From the NCBI RefSeq assembly GCF_003590335.1, contig NZ_MIET01000025.1, positions 1 to 64,000 of the forward strand: DNA of 64,000 nucleotides, in the 5' to 3' direction. Position numbers and translations under genes: made by a program. The DNA comes from Pseudoalteromonas sp. MSK9-3. GTDB taxonomy: Bacteria; Pseudomonadota; Gammaproteobacteria; Enterobacterales; Alteromonadaceae. Under the pieces are notes generated by a model, which saw only the letters and a list, made by a program, of their open reading frames with translations, did no database searches and was not told the origin of the DNA. Of this stretch, positions 47,506-54,888 are shown piece by piece. The stretch's first letter is position 1. Each line of letters begins with the position of its first letter.

Positions 47506-48345
47506 ATGTTGCAGTCCCCATTAGGAAATGTCGGCCTAGGGTTAAGACGAGAAATGTTGGACGATTTTTTATTGTCGCCCCCAGCTCATTCTCAGTTTTT
47601 TGAAGTAGCCCCTGAAAATTGGTTAAAAATGGGGGGGAAATTTGGCAAGCAGTTTAAGGCGCTAACCCGGCAGCATCAGTTTATTTGCCACGGCTTATCA
47701 TTGTCATTAGGCTCACCAAATGCACTTGATGTGGCATTTGTAAAAGAATTAAAACAATTCTTCGATGAACATAATATTTTATTGTACAGCGAGCACTTGA
47801 GCTACTGCTCTGGCAGTGGTTATATGTACGATCTGATGCCCATTCCATTCACAGAAGAAGCGGTTAGTCACGTTGCTGATAGAATACGACGAGTGCAAGA
47901 TATTCTAGAGCGCAAGATTGCGGTTGAGAATGTGTCTTACTATGCCGCACCAGGGCAAGAGATGTCAGAGCTTGAATTTACTTTGGCGGTATTAGAAGAA
48001 GCACAATGCGATTTACTATTAGATGTGAATAATATTTATGTGAATAGTATAAACCATCACTATGACGCGTTAGCATTTATGCAAGCAATGCCAACCGACC
48101 GTATTGCATATGGTCATGTTGCAGGCCATTTTGTCGAAGCTGAAGATTTATTAATTGATACACATGGTGCACCTGTTTGTGATCCTGTTTGGGATCTGCT
48201 TGCCAAAACATATCAGCATCATGGCGTCTTTCCAACTTTGCTAGAAAGGGATTTTAATATTCCTGATATTGCAGAACTCAGTGCAGAGTTAAGCCATATT
48301 CATGCACTACAAGCTGCTCAACTGAATAGTAAAGGGGTTGCTTAA
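47506..48345 (+). CDS. hvfB: MNIO-family (DUF692) RiPP-modifying enzyme, HvfB/BufB-like
   Basis: A 279-residue multinuclear non-heme iron oxidase (DUF692, TIM barrel). The conserved metal-ligand motifs are all visible: FFEVAPENW, CHGLSLSLG, LYSEHLSYC, AVENVSYY, LLLDVNNIYVN, YGHVAGH, IDTHGAPV and TLLERDFNIPD. Members (MbnB, HvfB, BufB) oxidise cysteines of a precursor using a mixed-valent Fe cluster. A strong GAGGAG precedes the ATG. The gene lies 47 bases after the repeat precursor and overlaps the partner gene by one base (TAATG), which is the canonical A-B-C order. Confidence 0.95.
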   Translation: MLQSPLGNVGLGLRREMLDDFLLSPPAHSQFFEVAPENWLKMGGKFGKQFKALTRQHQFICHGLSLSLGSPNALDVAFVKELKQFFDEHNILLYSEHLSYCSGSGYMYDLMPIPFTEEAVSHVADRIRRVQDILERKIAVENVSYYAAPGQEMSELEFTLAVLEEAQCDLLLDVNNIYVNSINHHYDALAFMQAMPTDRIAYGHVAGHFVEAEDLLIDTHGAPVCDPVWDLLAKTYQHHGVFPTLLERDFNIPDIAELSAELSHIHALQAAQLNSKGVA

Positions 48346-49085
48346 TGTCTTTTATCGAAGTACAGCAGGCGTTTATGGCGCATATTCGTAACCCAGAGCA
48401 CAATGCAAAGCCAGACGATGTGTCTGAGCGTAGAATTAAAATATATAACGAGTTATTTTTTAATAATATTGAAGGGTTTGTTGCCTCAGCCTTTCCAGTT
48501 TTAAAAAGTCTCTATGAAGACGCCAGCTGGTTAGCAATAGTTAGGCAGTTTTTTGTCCTACATGATTGCAAAAGCCCTTACTTTTTAGATATTAGCAAAG
48601 AGTTTTTAGCTTTTTTACAGCATACATATGATGTAACTGAGCAGGACCCTGCGTTTATGCTTGAGTTGGCCCATTATGAATGGGTCGAGTTAGATGTGGC
48701 AGTTTATCAGAGTACAGATGATTACTGTGACATTACCGACTGGGCATCACAGCCTTTATATTTACGCGACACCGCACGAAACTTAAGTTACATGTTCCCG
48801 GTGCATCAAATTAGTCAGGATTTCATGCCTGTTAATGCCAGTGAACAACCGCATTACTTTGTCGTATACCGAGATACTGATGAGGAAGTGGCATTTATTT
48901 CATCTAATCCAATGACGGCATTGTTACTTAACCAGTTAGAGCAAAACCCAGGCATTACATTGGCAACCTTGGTTGAAGAGGTTGCGATACAATTACCTCA
49001 ATTTAGTTATGAGCAATTAAGTGCTGGCGCACAGCAAACTTTGAATGCAATGGCTGAATTAAAAATTATTGCTTCAAAAAACTGA
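48345..49085 (+). CDS. hvfC: DUF2063 partner protein (HvfC/BufC-like)
   Basis: A 246-residue protein with the N-terminal DUF2063 domain (IRNPEHNAKPDDVSERRIKI, then NIEGFVASAFPVLKSLY). In MNIO systems it binds the precursor and presents it to the oxidase. The C-terminal winged-helix-like region (ISSNPMTALLLNQLEQN) may bind the leader. Older annotation as a DNA-binding protein comes from this fold. It is translationally coupled to the MNIO gene (TAATG). No terminator follows immediately; a small membrane-protein gene comes 78 bases later. Confidence 0.93.
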   Translation: MSFIEVQQAFMAHIRNPEHNAKPDDVSERRIKIYNELFFNNIEGFVASAFPVLKSLYEDASWLAIVRQFFVLHDCKSPYFLDISKEFLAFLQHTYDVTEQDPAFMLELAHYEWVELDVAVYQSTDDYCDITDWASQPLYLRDTARNLSYMFPVHQISQDFMPVNASEQPHYFVVYRDTDEEVAFISSNPMTALLLNQLEQNPGITLATLVEEVAIQLPQFSYEQLSAGAQQTLNAMAELKIIASKN

Positions 49086-49163
49086 CATTTACACCTTTAT
49101 TGACTATATCAGATAGATTATGATGTGCCCCGTTTTGTCGTGCTAATAATTAAGGTAATTACT

Positions 49164-49283
49164 ATGTCTGAAGGTGATTTCAAAGATCCGTTCAATGCAA
49201 CATACTTTTTTGCATTTCTAGCGGTGTTTGCTGTGGTTGGTTGTTTAAATGCGATTTTAGGTTGGATCAGCTTAAGCGCATAA
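49164..49283 (+). CDS. Small single-pass membrane protein (39 residues)
   Basis: An ATG behind AAGG opens a 39-codon frame encoding a short acidic N-terminus (MSEGDFKDPFNATY) and one hydrophobic helix (FFAFLAVFAVVGCLNAILGW). It ends at 49283, just before a good terminator. It is unrecognised. Support is the ribosome site, the terminator position and the clean charge/hydrophobic layout. It may belong to the RiPP operon or be separate; a role cannot be given. Confidence 0.6.
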   Translation: MSEGDFKDPFNATYFFAFLAVFAVVGCLNAILGWISLSA

Positions 49284-49301
49284 GTAAATGACACCCTTGT
49301 G

Positions 49302-49330
49302 AAAAAGGTTGCATATTTGCAACCTTTTTT
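49302..49330 (+). terminator. Intrinsic terminator after the small membrane-protein gene
   Basis: AAAAAGGTTGCA (49302-49313) pairs with TGCAACCTTTTTT (49318-49330). The A-run and T-run flanks make it strong. Confidence 0.92.
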
Positions 49331-49384
49331 GTTGCTTGTTTGACCAGTTATTTGGTTTGTTTTTGATAAACATAGCGACTGGCA

Positions 49385-49412
49385 TTTCATGTTTGGTCAT
49401 TCTTGTTATAAT
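49385..49412 (+). promoter_or_regulatory. Probable apt promoter
   Basis: A perfect -10 hexamer TATAAT at 49407-49412 with a weak -35 (TTTCAT, 49385-49390, spacer 16) lies 38 bases before the apt start and after the preceding terminator. Confidence 0.4.
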
Positions 49413-49449
49413 CACTTCTTTGATAATTTATTTAACAAAGTTCCTAATT

Positions 49450-49995
49450 ATGACTAAAGCTAATTTGTCTTTAATTGCAGACAGTATCGCAACGATCCCT
49501 GATTACCCTAAACCAGGTATTATGTTCCGCGATGTAACAACGTTACTCGCAAACCCTGAAGCACTTAAAGCAACCATTGATTGCTTTATCGAAAAATACA
49601 AAGACCAAGGGTTCACAAAAATAATCGGGACGGAGTCTCGTGGTTTTATTTTTGGTGCGCCTTTGTCATACGCATTGGGTATTCCGTTTATTCCGGTGCG
49701 TAAGCCAGGAAAATTACCACGAGAAGTGATCAGCCAATCTTATCAACTTGAATATGGTGAAGACACACTAGAGCTTCATACTGATGCTATTGTTGAAGGT
49801 GATAAAGTATTACTCGTTGATGACTTGCTAGCAACGGGTGGTACGATTGAAGCCACAGCAAAACTAGTTGAACGTTTAGGCGGTAAAGCGACTGATGGTG
49901 CATTTGTTATTTCATTACCAGGCCTTGGTGGTGAAGAGCGTGTTAAAGGTTTAGGCATTAACGTGTTCACCTTGGTTGAGTTCGAAGGCGAATAA
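49450..49995 (+). CDS. apt: Adenine phosphoribosyltransferase
   Basis: A 181-residue APRT of usual length. The N-terminus is [20 protein letters not shown]. The PRPP-binding motif [17 protein letters not shown] is near residue 120, and [16 protein letters not shown] is present. It converts adenine and PRPP to AMP. The ATG at 49450 matches the family N-terminus; an upstream in-frame extension to 49309 runs through the preceding terminator and is rejected. One base separates it from dnaX, a widely conserved pairing. Confidence 0.96.
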   Translation: MTKANLSLIADSIATIPDYPKPGIMFRDVTTLLANPEALKATIDCFIEKYKDQGFTKIIGTESRGFIFGAPLSYALGIPFIPVRKPGKLPREVISQSYQLEYGEDTLELHTDAIVEGDKVLLVDDLLATGGTIEATAKLVERLGGKATDGAFVISLPGLGGEERVKGLGINVFTLVEFEGE

Positions 49996-49996
49996 T

Positions 49997-52282
49997 ATGA
50001 GTTATCAGGTCCTAGCTCGAAAATGGCGTCCGCAAACCTTTCATCAATTAGTTGGTCAAGAGCATGTTAAGCAAGCTTTGGTCAATGCATTAAATGAGCA
50101 AAGGTTGCACCACGCTTATTTATTCACTGGGACTCGGGGCGTTGGCAAAACTACCATCGCCCGTATTTTTGCAAAAAGCTTAAACTGCGAGCAAGGGATC
50201 ACTTCTACGCCTTGTGGGCAGTGCAGCAGTTGCCAAGACATAGAGGTTGGCAAGTTTATCGATTTAATTGAAATTGATGCAGCTTCGCGCACCAAAGTAG
50301 AAGATACCCGAGAAATTTTAGATAACGTACAGTATTCACCCACCAGAGGTCGATACAAAGTCTATTTAATAGATGAAGTGCATATGTTGTCTAAACACAG
50401 CTTTAACGCGTTGCTTAAAACGCTTGAAGAACCACCAGAGCATGTAAAGTTTTTATTAGCCACGACCGATCCTCAAAAATTACCAGTGACGATTCTATCG
50501 CGGTGTTTACAATTTAATTTAAATGCTTTGTCGCAAAGTGAGATAACAGCTCAGCTAGAAAATATTTTACCGCAAGAGAGTGTAAACTTTGACACTCAGT
50601 CACTACAAATATTGGCAAAAGCGGCCGACGGCAGTATGCGCGATGGTTTGAGTTTAACTGATCAAGCCATAGCACAAACAAACGGTGATCTGAACGTTGC
50701 AGCTGTACAGCAAATGTTAGGCTTGATGGATAGCCGACATGCTTTATTGCTGTTATCGGCAGTGCTCTGCGAAGACGGCGTCTTAGTATTAGAAGAAGTG
50801 GCAAATATAGCACTGAAAAATGGTAATTTTGTTAGTGTATTAGACGATTTAATCGCTTTATGCCATGTGATACAACTCGCGCAATTAGTCCCTCAAGCTG
50901 TTCAGTTTAGCCAATTTGAAGAAGACGATGTGATTGCTGTAATGCAGCAAACGAACGCACAACAGATCCAGTTATTTTACCAATTGCTGCTCAATGGTAA
51001 AAAAGACTTAAAGTGGGCTCCAGAGCAAAAGCTGGGCTTTGAAATGGTGATGTTGCGCTTATTGGCATTTGAGCAAAGTGACATGTCTCACCCTGTTGCA
51101 CGCCAAGCTACAGAGACTGCCCCAGCGAAGTCAAAAGTAGGTGACTTACGGGCTTTATTTAATAAACCAGTACAGCCTGCGCCTCAATTACAGCCAGTGT
51201 CTCAACCACAACTTGCGACGAAGTCAGCAGAACCCGAGCAGCGAGGTGATGAATCAGCACGTCACAGTGCACCTCAAGCTGAGATACAACACCAGGCTCA
51301 GAATAAACCGACTGAGCAGCCTCAAACGCAAACAGCGCAAAGTGCGCATATAAATGCAGAGGTACCCAACGCGACTTTTGTTGGAACAGCTGAGCAAGTA
51401 TCATCACACGCACCAGAGACAGAATATGCAGAGCACAACAGTGCAAGTGAATATAATGAGTTAATGAGTCAAGCGGTTGAACAAGGGTTTAACGAGCCTC
51501 CAAGTGCTGGTACATCAGGCAATGAGGTAGCTCAGCAACCTAATGTTGATGAAAGTTCGCTTGAACATAAGCAAGCAAATGCGAATTCAGCGATAGCGAA
51601 AATATTGCAAAATCGCAATATTTCAGGGGCTGGGCAGCTATTACAGCCTAAAGGTGATGAGCCAAAAAAGTCGACGGCGCATAGTGCGCCACAAATACCG
51701 GAAGTAAAGCCAGCGCAGACTTTTGCTAAGCCCGAGAAAAAAGTGCCGTTTGCGCAAAAGCATAAATCAAAAACTGAGAATTTAGCACCAGAGTTATTAG
51801 AACAAATCTCACCTGTAAAAAAAGCGGAACCGGCAACTCAGGTTGTTGAACAAGTTACGATACCGGATGATTTTAGCAGCCCAATCAGTGACATTCGCTT
51901 TGCCCATCAACAAGACGAATGGGCGCACTTAATTAAGCGTATGGGTCTGGGTGGTAGAATGCGACAATTTGCGTTACATTCGATTTTTAATAAAGAACAC
52001 AATGGTATTAAATTAGATGTTGATGCTTCACAACAGCATTTAGATAGCGCGATATTGCGGCAAAAGCTGATTGCTTCATTAAGTGATATTTATGGCTATG
52101 AAGTACAGGTCGATATTAATTTTGCCCCAGGCGTTATTGATTCGCCATTTTTGATCCAACAGAAAATAGATGCACAGCGTTATCAACAAGCTGTGGATGT
52201 CATTAACCAAGACGCGAATGTTGTGCAGTTCGTACAAGAATTTGCGGCGGTTATTGATGAAAATACGATTCAGGCGTTGTAA
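49997..52282 (+). CDS. dnaX: DNA polymerase III subunits tau and gamma
   Basis: A 761-residue tau subunit. The AAA+ clamp-loader ATPase is at the N-terminus, with Walker A GTRGVGKTT near residue 45 and the zinc module C-x8-C-x2-C-x2-C (CEQGITSTPCGQCSSC). VYLIDEVHMLS (Walker B) and ATTDPQKLPVTILSRC follow. Then come domain III, a Gln/Pro/Ala-rich linker (about 380-600) and the C-terminal tau domains that bind DnaB and the alpha subunit. ATG 49997 matches the family start MSYQVLARKWRPQ. A complete -1 frameshift signal at 51651-51690 would yield a gamma form of 562 residues. Confidence 0.96.
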   Translation: MSYQVLARKWRPQTFHQLVGQEHVKQALVNALNEQRLHHAYLFTGTRGVGKTTIARIFAKSLNCEQGITSTPCGQCSSCQDIEVGKFIDLIEIDAASRTKVEDTREILDNVQYSPTRGRYKVYLIDEVHMLSKHSFNALLKTLEEPPEHVKFLLATTDPQKLPVTILSRCLQFNLNALSQSEITAQLENILPQESVNFDTQSLQILAKAADGSMRDGLSLTDQAIAQTNGDLNVAAVQQMLGLMDSRHALLLLSAVLCEDGVLVLEEVANIALKNGNFVSVLDDLIALCHVIQLAQLVPQAVQFSQFEEDDVIAVMQQTNAQQIQLFYQLLLNGKKDLKWAPEQKLGFEMVMLRLLAFEQSDMSHPVARQATETAPAKSKVGDLRALFNKPVQPAPQLQPVSQPQLATKSAEPEQRGDESARHSAPQAEIQHQAQNKPTEQPQTQTAQSAHINAEVPNATFVGTAEQVSSHAPETEYAEHNSASEYNELMSQAVEQGFNEPPSAGTSGNEVAQQPNVDESSLEHKQANANSAIAKILQNRNISGAGQLLQPKGDEPKKSTAHSAPQIPEVKPAQTFAKPEKKVPFAQKHKSKTENLAPELLEQISPVKKAEPATQVVEQVTIPDDFSSPISDIRFAHQQDEWAHLIKRMGLGGRMRQFALHSIFNKEHNGIKLDVDASQQHLDSAILRQKLIASLSDIYGYEVQVDINFAPGVIDSPFLIQQKIDAQRYQQAVDVINQDANVVQFVQEFAAVIDENTIQAL
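51651..51690 (+). promoter_or_regulatory. dnaX programmed -1 frameshift signal
   Basis: Three elements are present in the right order. An SD-like AAGGTGA lies at 51651-51657. The slippery heptamer A AAA AAG lies at 51664-51670 in the correct phase (codons CCA AAA AAG). A hairpin GGCGCA-TAG-TGCGCC lies at 51676-51690, five bases after it. A shift of -1 reads Val-Asp-Gly-Ala and stops at TAG 51682-51684, in the hairpin loop. This mirrors the E. coli dnaX signal that makes gamma. Confidence 0.88.
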
Positions 52283-52341
52283 TCAGTTACAATCGCCCTT
52301 ATCTTTTAGCCAGTTTTGATTTGATGTAAGAGAGTATATTT

Positions 52342-52668
52342 ATGTTTAAAGGTGGAATGGGTAACATGATGAAGCAAGCGCAGCAAATGCAAGAGCGCAT
52401 GCAAAAAGCCCAAGACGAAATTAAAAATTTAGAAGTAACAGGTGAAGCGGGCGCAGGCTTAGTGAAAGTCACTATGCTAGGTAGCCACAATGTACGTCGT
52501 GTTGAAATTGACGAAAGTCTAATGGAAGACGACAAAGACATGATTGAAGATTTACTTGCCGCTGCAGTCAACGACGCAGTTCGCCGTGTAGGTGAAGCGT
52601 CAGAGAAAAAAATGGCAGACGTAACCGGCGGTATGCAACTACCACCTGGTATGAAGATGCCGTTTTAA
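52342..52668 (+). CDS. ybaB: YbaB/EbfC nucleoid-associated protein
   Basis: A 108-residue YbaB of normal length. The Gly/Met/Gln-rich N-terminal helix ([20 protein letters not shown]) is followed by the small beta sheet ([20 protein letters not shown]) and a C-terminal amphipathic helix. It binds DNA as a dimer and is usually encoded between dnaX and recR. The dnaX-ybaB order is kept here, but recR does not follow within the window; an island begins instead. Confidence 0.95.
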   Translation: MFKGGMGNMMKQAQQMQERMQKAQDEIKNLEVTGEAGAGLVKVTMLGSHNVRRVEIDESLMEDDKDMIEDLLAAAVNDAVRRVGEASEKKMADVTGGMQLPPGMKMPF

Positions 52669-52746
52669 GTTGAAAGTCCTTACTTTATAAGGTTTGCAGA
52701 GGTTCGGTAATTCTTCGGGACATATTCGGGTCATAAGGCAGATAAT

Positions 52747-52780
52747 AAAAAAGCTCAGATTTTTAGGTCTGAGCTTTTTA
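52747..52780. terminator. Bidirectional terminator between ybaB and integrase remnant
   Basis: AAAAAGCTCAGA (52748-52759) pairs with TCTGAGCTTTTT (52768-52779), with A and T flanks. It serves ybaB on one strand and the integrase gene on the other. Confidence 0.9.
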
Positions 52781-52802
52781 GTTTTTGGAGTGACTTACTA
52801 GT

Positions 52803-52987
52803 TTAATAAGTTTGACCAAGGCTGGCTCCCAAGTTGTCCATGTAATCGGCTTCATCGCCTTTAATCCATTTACCATAAACTTTGTTGATCATACCTGTGT
52901 CCGAATGTCCCATTTGCTCAGCTAACCAAGTAGTTCTCGCTCCATTCATTAGCAAACGGCTAGCGTCAGTGTGACGAAGTTGGTGTT
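52803..52987 (-). pseudogene. Tyrosine integrase, C-terminal fragment cut by an IS
   Basis: The minus-strand frame ending at TAA 52803-52805 encodes the last 60 or so residues of a phage-type tyrosine recombinase. KHQLRHTDASRLLMNGA carries the catalytic HxxR, AEQMGHSDTGMI the second His and NKVYGKWIKG the nucleophile Tyr. Upstream the frame runs into the inverted repeat of an IS3-family element at about 52988, and I cannot find the N-terminal half beyond the element. The gene is broken, so the island is probably no longer self-mobilising. It is too short to appear as a normal gene call. Confidence 0.85.
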
Positions 52988-53013
52988 TTTCAAGGTAGTT
53001 GTCGCCTGAGCTG

Positions 53014-54021
53014 TTAAGCTACTTCTCTTTTGTTCTCTGGATTCAACTCCACATCACTGATTTCATCCCAATTTCTGGTGTGCTTTGACCAGCGGTTAGC
53101 ATTCTTTTCTTGCGCTTTTTTATATAACTCACGGCGCTTTGCCAATATCGCTCTATCTTCCCCACTATGACGTTGCCCGGGTGTCACGAACTTGATACGA
53201 CTATGCCTGTGTGTGTTGTTGTACCAATTCGTGAAGCCTTTCACCCAGCTTCTTGCATCTTCAAGGTGCTTAAAACCTTCACTTGGCCAGCGGTGGCTAT
53301 ATTTAATCGTGCGAAACAGAGATCCCGAATATGGATTATCATTGCTGACACCTGGACGGCTACGAGAGCCTATTATCCCCATTTCAAGCATCTTGGCCTG
53401 CATCGTCAGGCACTTCATCGGACTACCGTTATCTGAGTGCAATACAACATTTTGTTTAACGCATTTCTCAGCCCAGAGTGTACGTTCAAGTAATTCCGCA
53501 GCATATTCTCCTGACTCACTATCATGAACTTCCCAACCCACAATTTTACGGCTGAAGATGTCGATTATCATGTAGAGGTAGAAGAAGCGACCAATTACTG
53601 TTGAAGGGCAGTAGCTGATATCCCAAGTCCAAACTTGGTTTGGCCCTGTCGCCGTATACCCCCTAGGCTTAACTCGGCTATTCTTAGGCTTTGCTTTACC
53701 TCGATGAGTCAATTGGTCATTGGCTTTCAGCACACGATAAAAGCTTGATTCAGATGCGATATACTGCCCGCTATCTGCCAGCATTGGCACTATCTGGCTC
53801 GGCCCTAAATTGGCGTATTCCTCTTGGTTGCTGATATCTAATATTGCTTGTTGCTCTTCCTCTGTCAGCTTATTTTTCGGCTCTGGTCTTTTCGCTGTTG
53901 GCCTTTTATCAGGGATGATTTCACCCTGTTCTTGCCAACGCTGTAACGTCCGTATAGACAAACCTATTTCTTCACAGGCTCTCTCTTTTCTTGCGCCAGA
54001 GGTCACGGCATCATCAATCAA
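53014..54021 (-). CDS. IS3-family transposase OrfB with Glu-to-Gly change in the DDE triad
   Basis: A frame of 335 codons with an rve integrase core. The first Asp is in VWTWDISYCPS, the second in VVLHSDNGSPMK. The third motif, normally DNPYSESLFRT, reads DNPYSGSLFRTIKY (codon GGA). The essential Glu is thus replaced by Gly. The frame remains open upstream of the TTG at 54021 and overlaps the end of OrfA, so the native protein is probably an OrfAB fusion made by frameshifting at a run of six G on the minus strand (54071-54076). An N-terminal helix-turn-helix (ACEEIGLSIRTLQRWQEQGE) is present. Confidence 0.9.
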   Translation of the reverse strand: MIDDAVTSGARKERACEEIGLSIRTLQRWQEQGEIIPDKRPTAKRPEPKNKLTEEEQQAILDISNQEEYANLGPSQIVPMLADSGQYIASESSFYRVLKANDQLTHRGKAKPKNSRVKPRGYTATGPNQVWTWDISYCPSTVIGRFFYLYMIIDIFSRKIVGWEVHDSESGEYAAELLERTLWAEKCVKQNVVLHSDNGSPMKCLTMQAKMLEMGIIGSRSRPGVSNDNPYSGSLFRTIKYSHRWPSEGFKHLEDARSWVKGFTNWYNNTHRHSRIKFVTPGQRHSGEDRAILAKRRELYKKAQEKNANRWSKHTRNWDEISDVELNPENKREVA

Positions 54022-54053
54022 AGATGCGTAATACTGTCTATCTGAGTGTGAGG

Positions 54054-54545
54054 TTAACTGTCCTCGTCTTCCCCCCAGTAGGTATTTAACTTCTTTCTTA
54101 GCACCAATAATGCCGCGGTTTCAGCAAGGGCTGCATCTTTACGTTTAAGCTCTTTTTCTAGCTCTTTGATCCGCTTATGATCAGCTTTTCGCTCTTGGGT
54201 TAATTGCTTACGCTGCTGGGCTTGCGTCTGATTACCTTCAATACAGCTTTGCCTCCATTCTTTAACTTGCTCAGGGTAAAGCCCTTTTTCACGGCAATAC
54301 TCACTTAACTCAATTTCGCTCAATGCTGCTGTTTCTAAAACAATTGAGAACTTCTGCTCTGGTGACCAACCATCTAAACTATTACTCTCTGTCAAACTAG
54401 ACCCTACTTTTAAATACTTATCTCGCCATGAATACAAAGTAGATAAGTTGATACTTTCTTGCTTTGCGAATTGACCTAATGATAAGCCACTTTCAACCAG
54501 CTTTCTAATGACTGCTTGCTTATGGTCTTCTGGATAATGCTTCAC
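54054..54545 (-). CDS. IS3-family OrfA helix-turn-helix protein
   Basis: A 163-residue OrfA. Two helix-turn-helix units (LSLGQFAKQESINLSTLYSW, and ELSEYCREKGLYPEQVKEW) are followed by a coiled coil (KRIKELEKELKRKDAALAET) that mediates OrfAB multimerisation. It ends in a different frame from OrfB, close to a candidate G6 slippery run. It lies at the right end of the element, about 60 bases inside the terminal repeat, as expected for the family. Confidence 0.88.
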   Translation of the reverse strand: MKHYPEDHKQAVIRKLVESGLSLGQFAKQESINLSTLYSWRDKYLKVGSSLTESNSLDGWSPEQKFSIVLETAALSEIELSEYCREKGLYPEQVKEWRQSCIEGNQTQAQQRKQLTQERKADHKRIKELEKELKRKDAALAETAALLVLRKKLNTYWGEDEDS

Positions 54546-54609
54546 TCACAACTAACTTACCGCTCCCTGTTTTATTTTATGAAAAACTGAGGCGACAACT
54601 ATCCTGACA

Positions 54610-54888
54610 CAGGGGGGGGGTCCTAGCTCTGTGCCTTGTACACAGCTATTCACGACAAGTGTGAAATAAAATAACTGTCGGAATTCCTATGTGGGCTTCC
54701 AATCAATGATCCCGCTCTTTAGGTGAACGAGTGACGGCATTTAACCAAGTAGTTGTGAGCATTCTCTATTCATAAAACCTGCCCTCATAAACACATAAGA
54801 ACAATTTACGAAAACTAACATTGATTAGATTCAACAATTGAGCTGATTAATAGTGACAACCTATAGCATAAGTGGTATAAAAATCATA
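54610..54888. other. Region between the IS and the defence locus
   Basis: About 280 bases starting with a run of nine G (54612-54620). It should hold the promoter of the defence operon. I could not find the missing N-terminal half of the integrase here, nor any small gene. Confidence 0.4.

Larger units (their letters stand above)
52988..54609 (-). mobile_element. IS3-family insertion sequence inside the integrase gene
   Basis: An element of about 1.62 kb with two overlapping-strand ORFs (OrfA 54054-54545, OrfB 53014-54021) in different frames. It has imperfect terminal repeats: TGTCAGGATAGTTGTCGCCT read inward from 54609, and TTTCAAGGTAGTTGTCGCCT read inward from 52988. The left tip begins TT rather than the TG needed at IS3-family ends, and the transposase lacks its catalytic Glu, so the copy is probably dead. 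Exact ends and target duplication are uncertain. Confidence 0.8.

Noticed and set aside
51737-51743. Second AAAAAAG run in dnaX as frameshift site
   Set aside because: It is read AAA AAA G, in the wrong phase for tandem slippage, and has no SD-like element or hairpin at the right spacing.
54610-54852. Missing N-terminal half of the integrase on the far side of the IS
   Set aside because: I read both strands and found only short frames with stops and no recombinase motif (no R-I-box), so that half seems to be lost rather than just separated.
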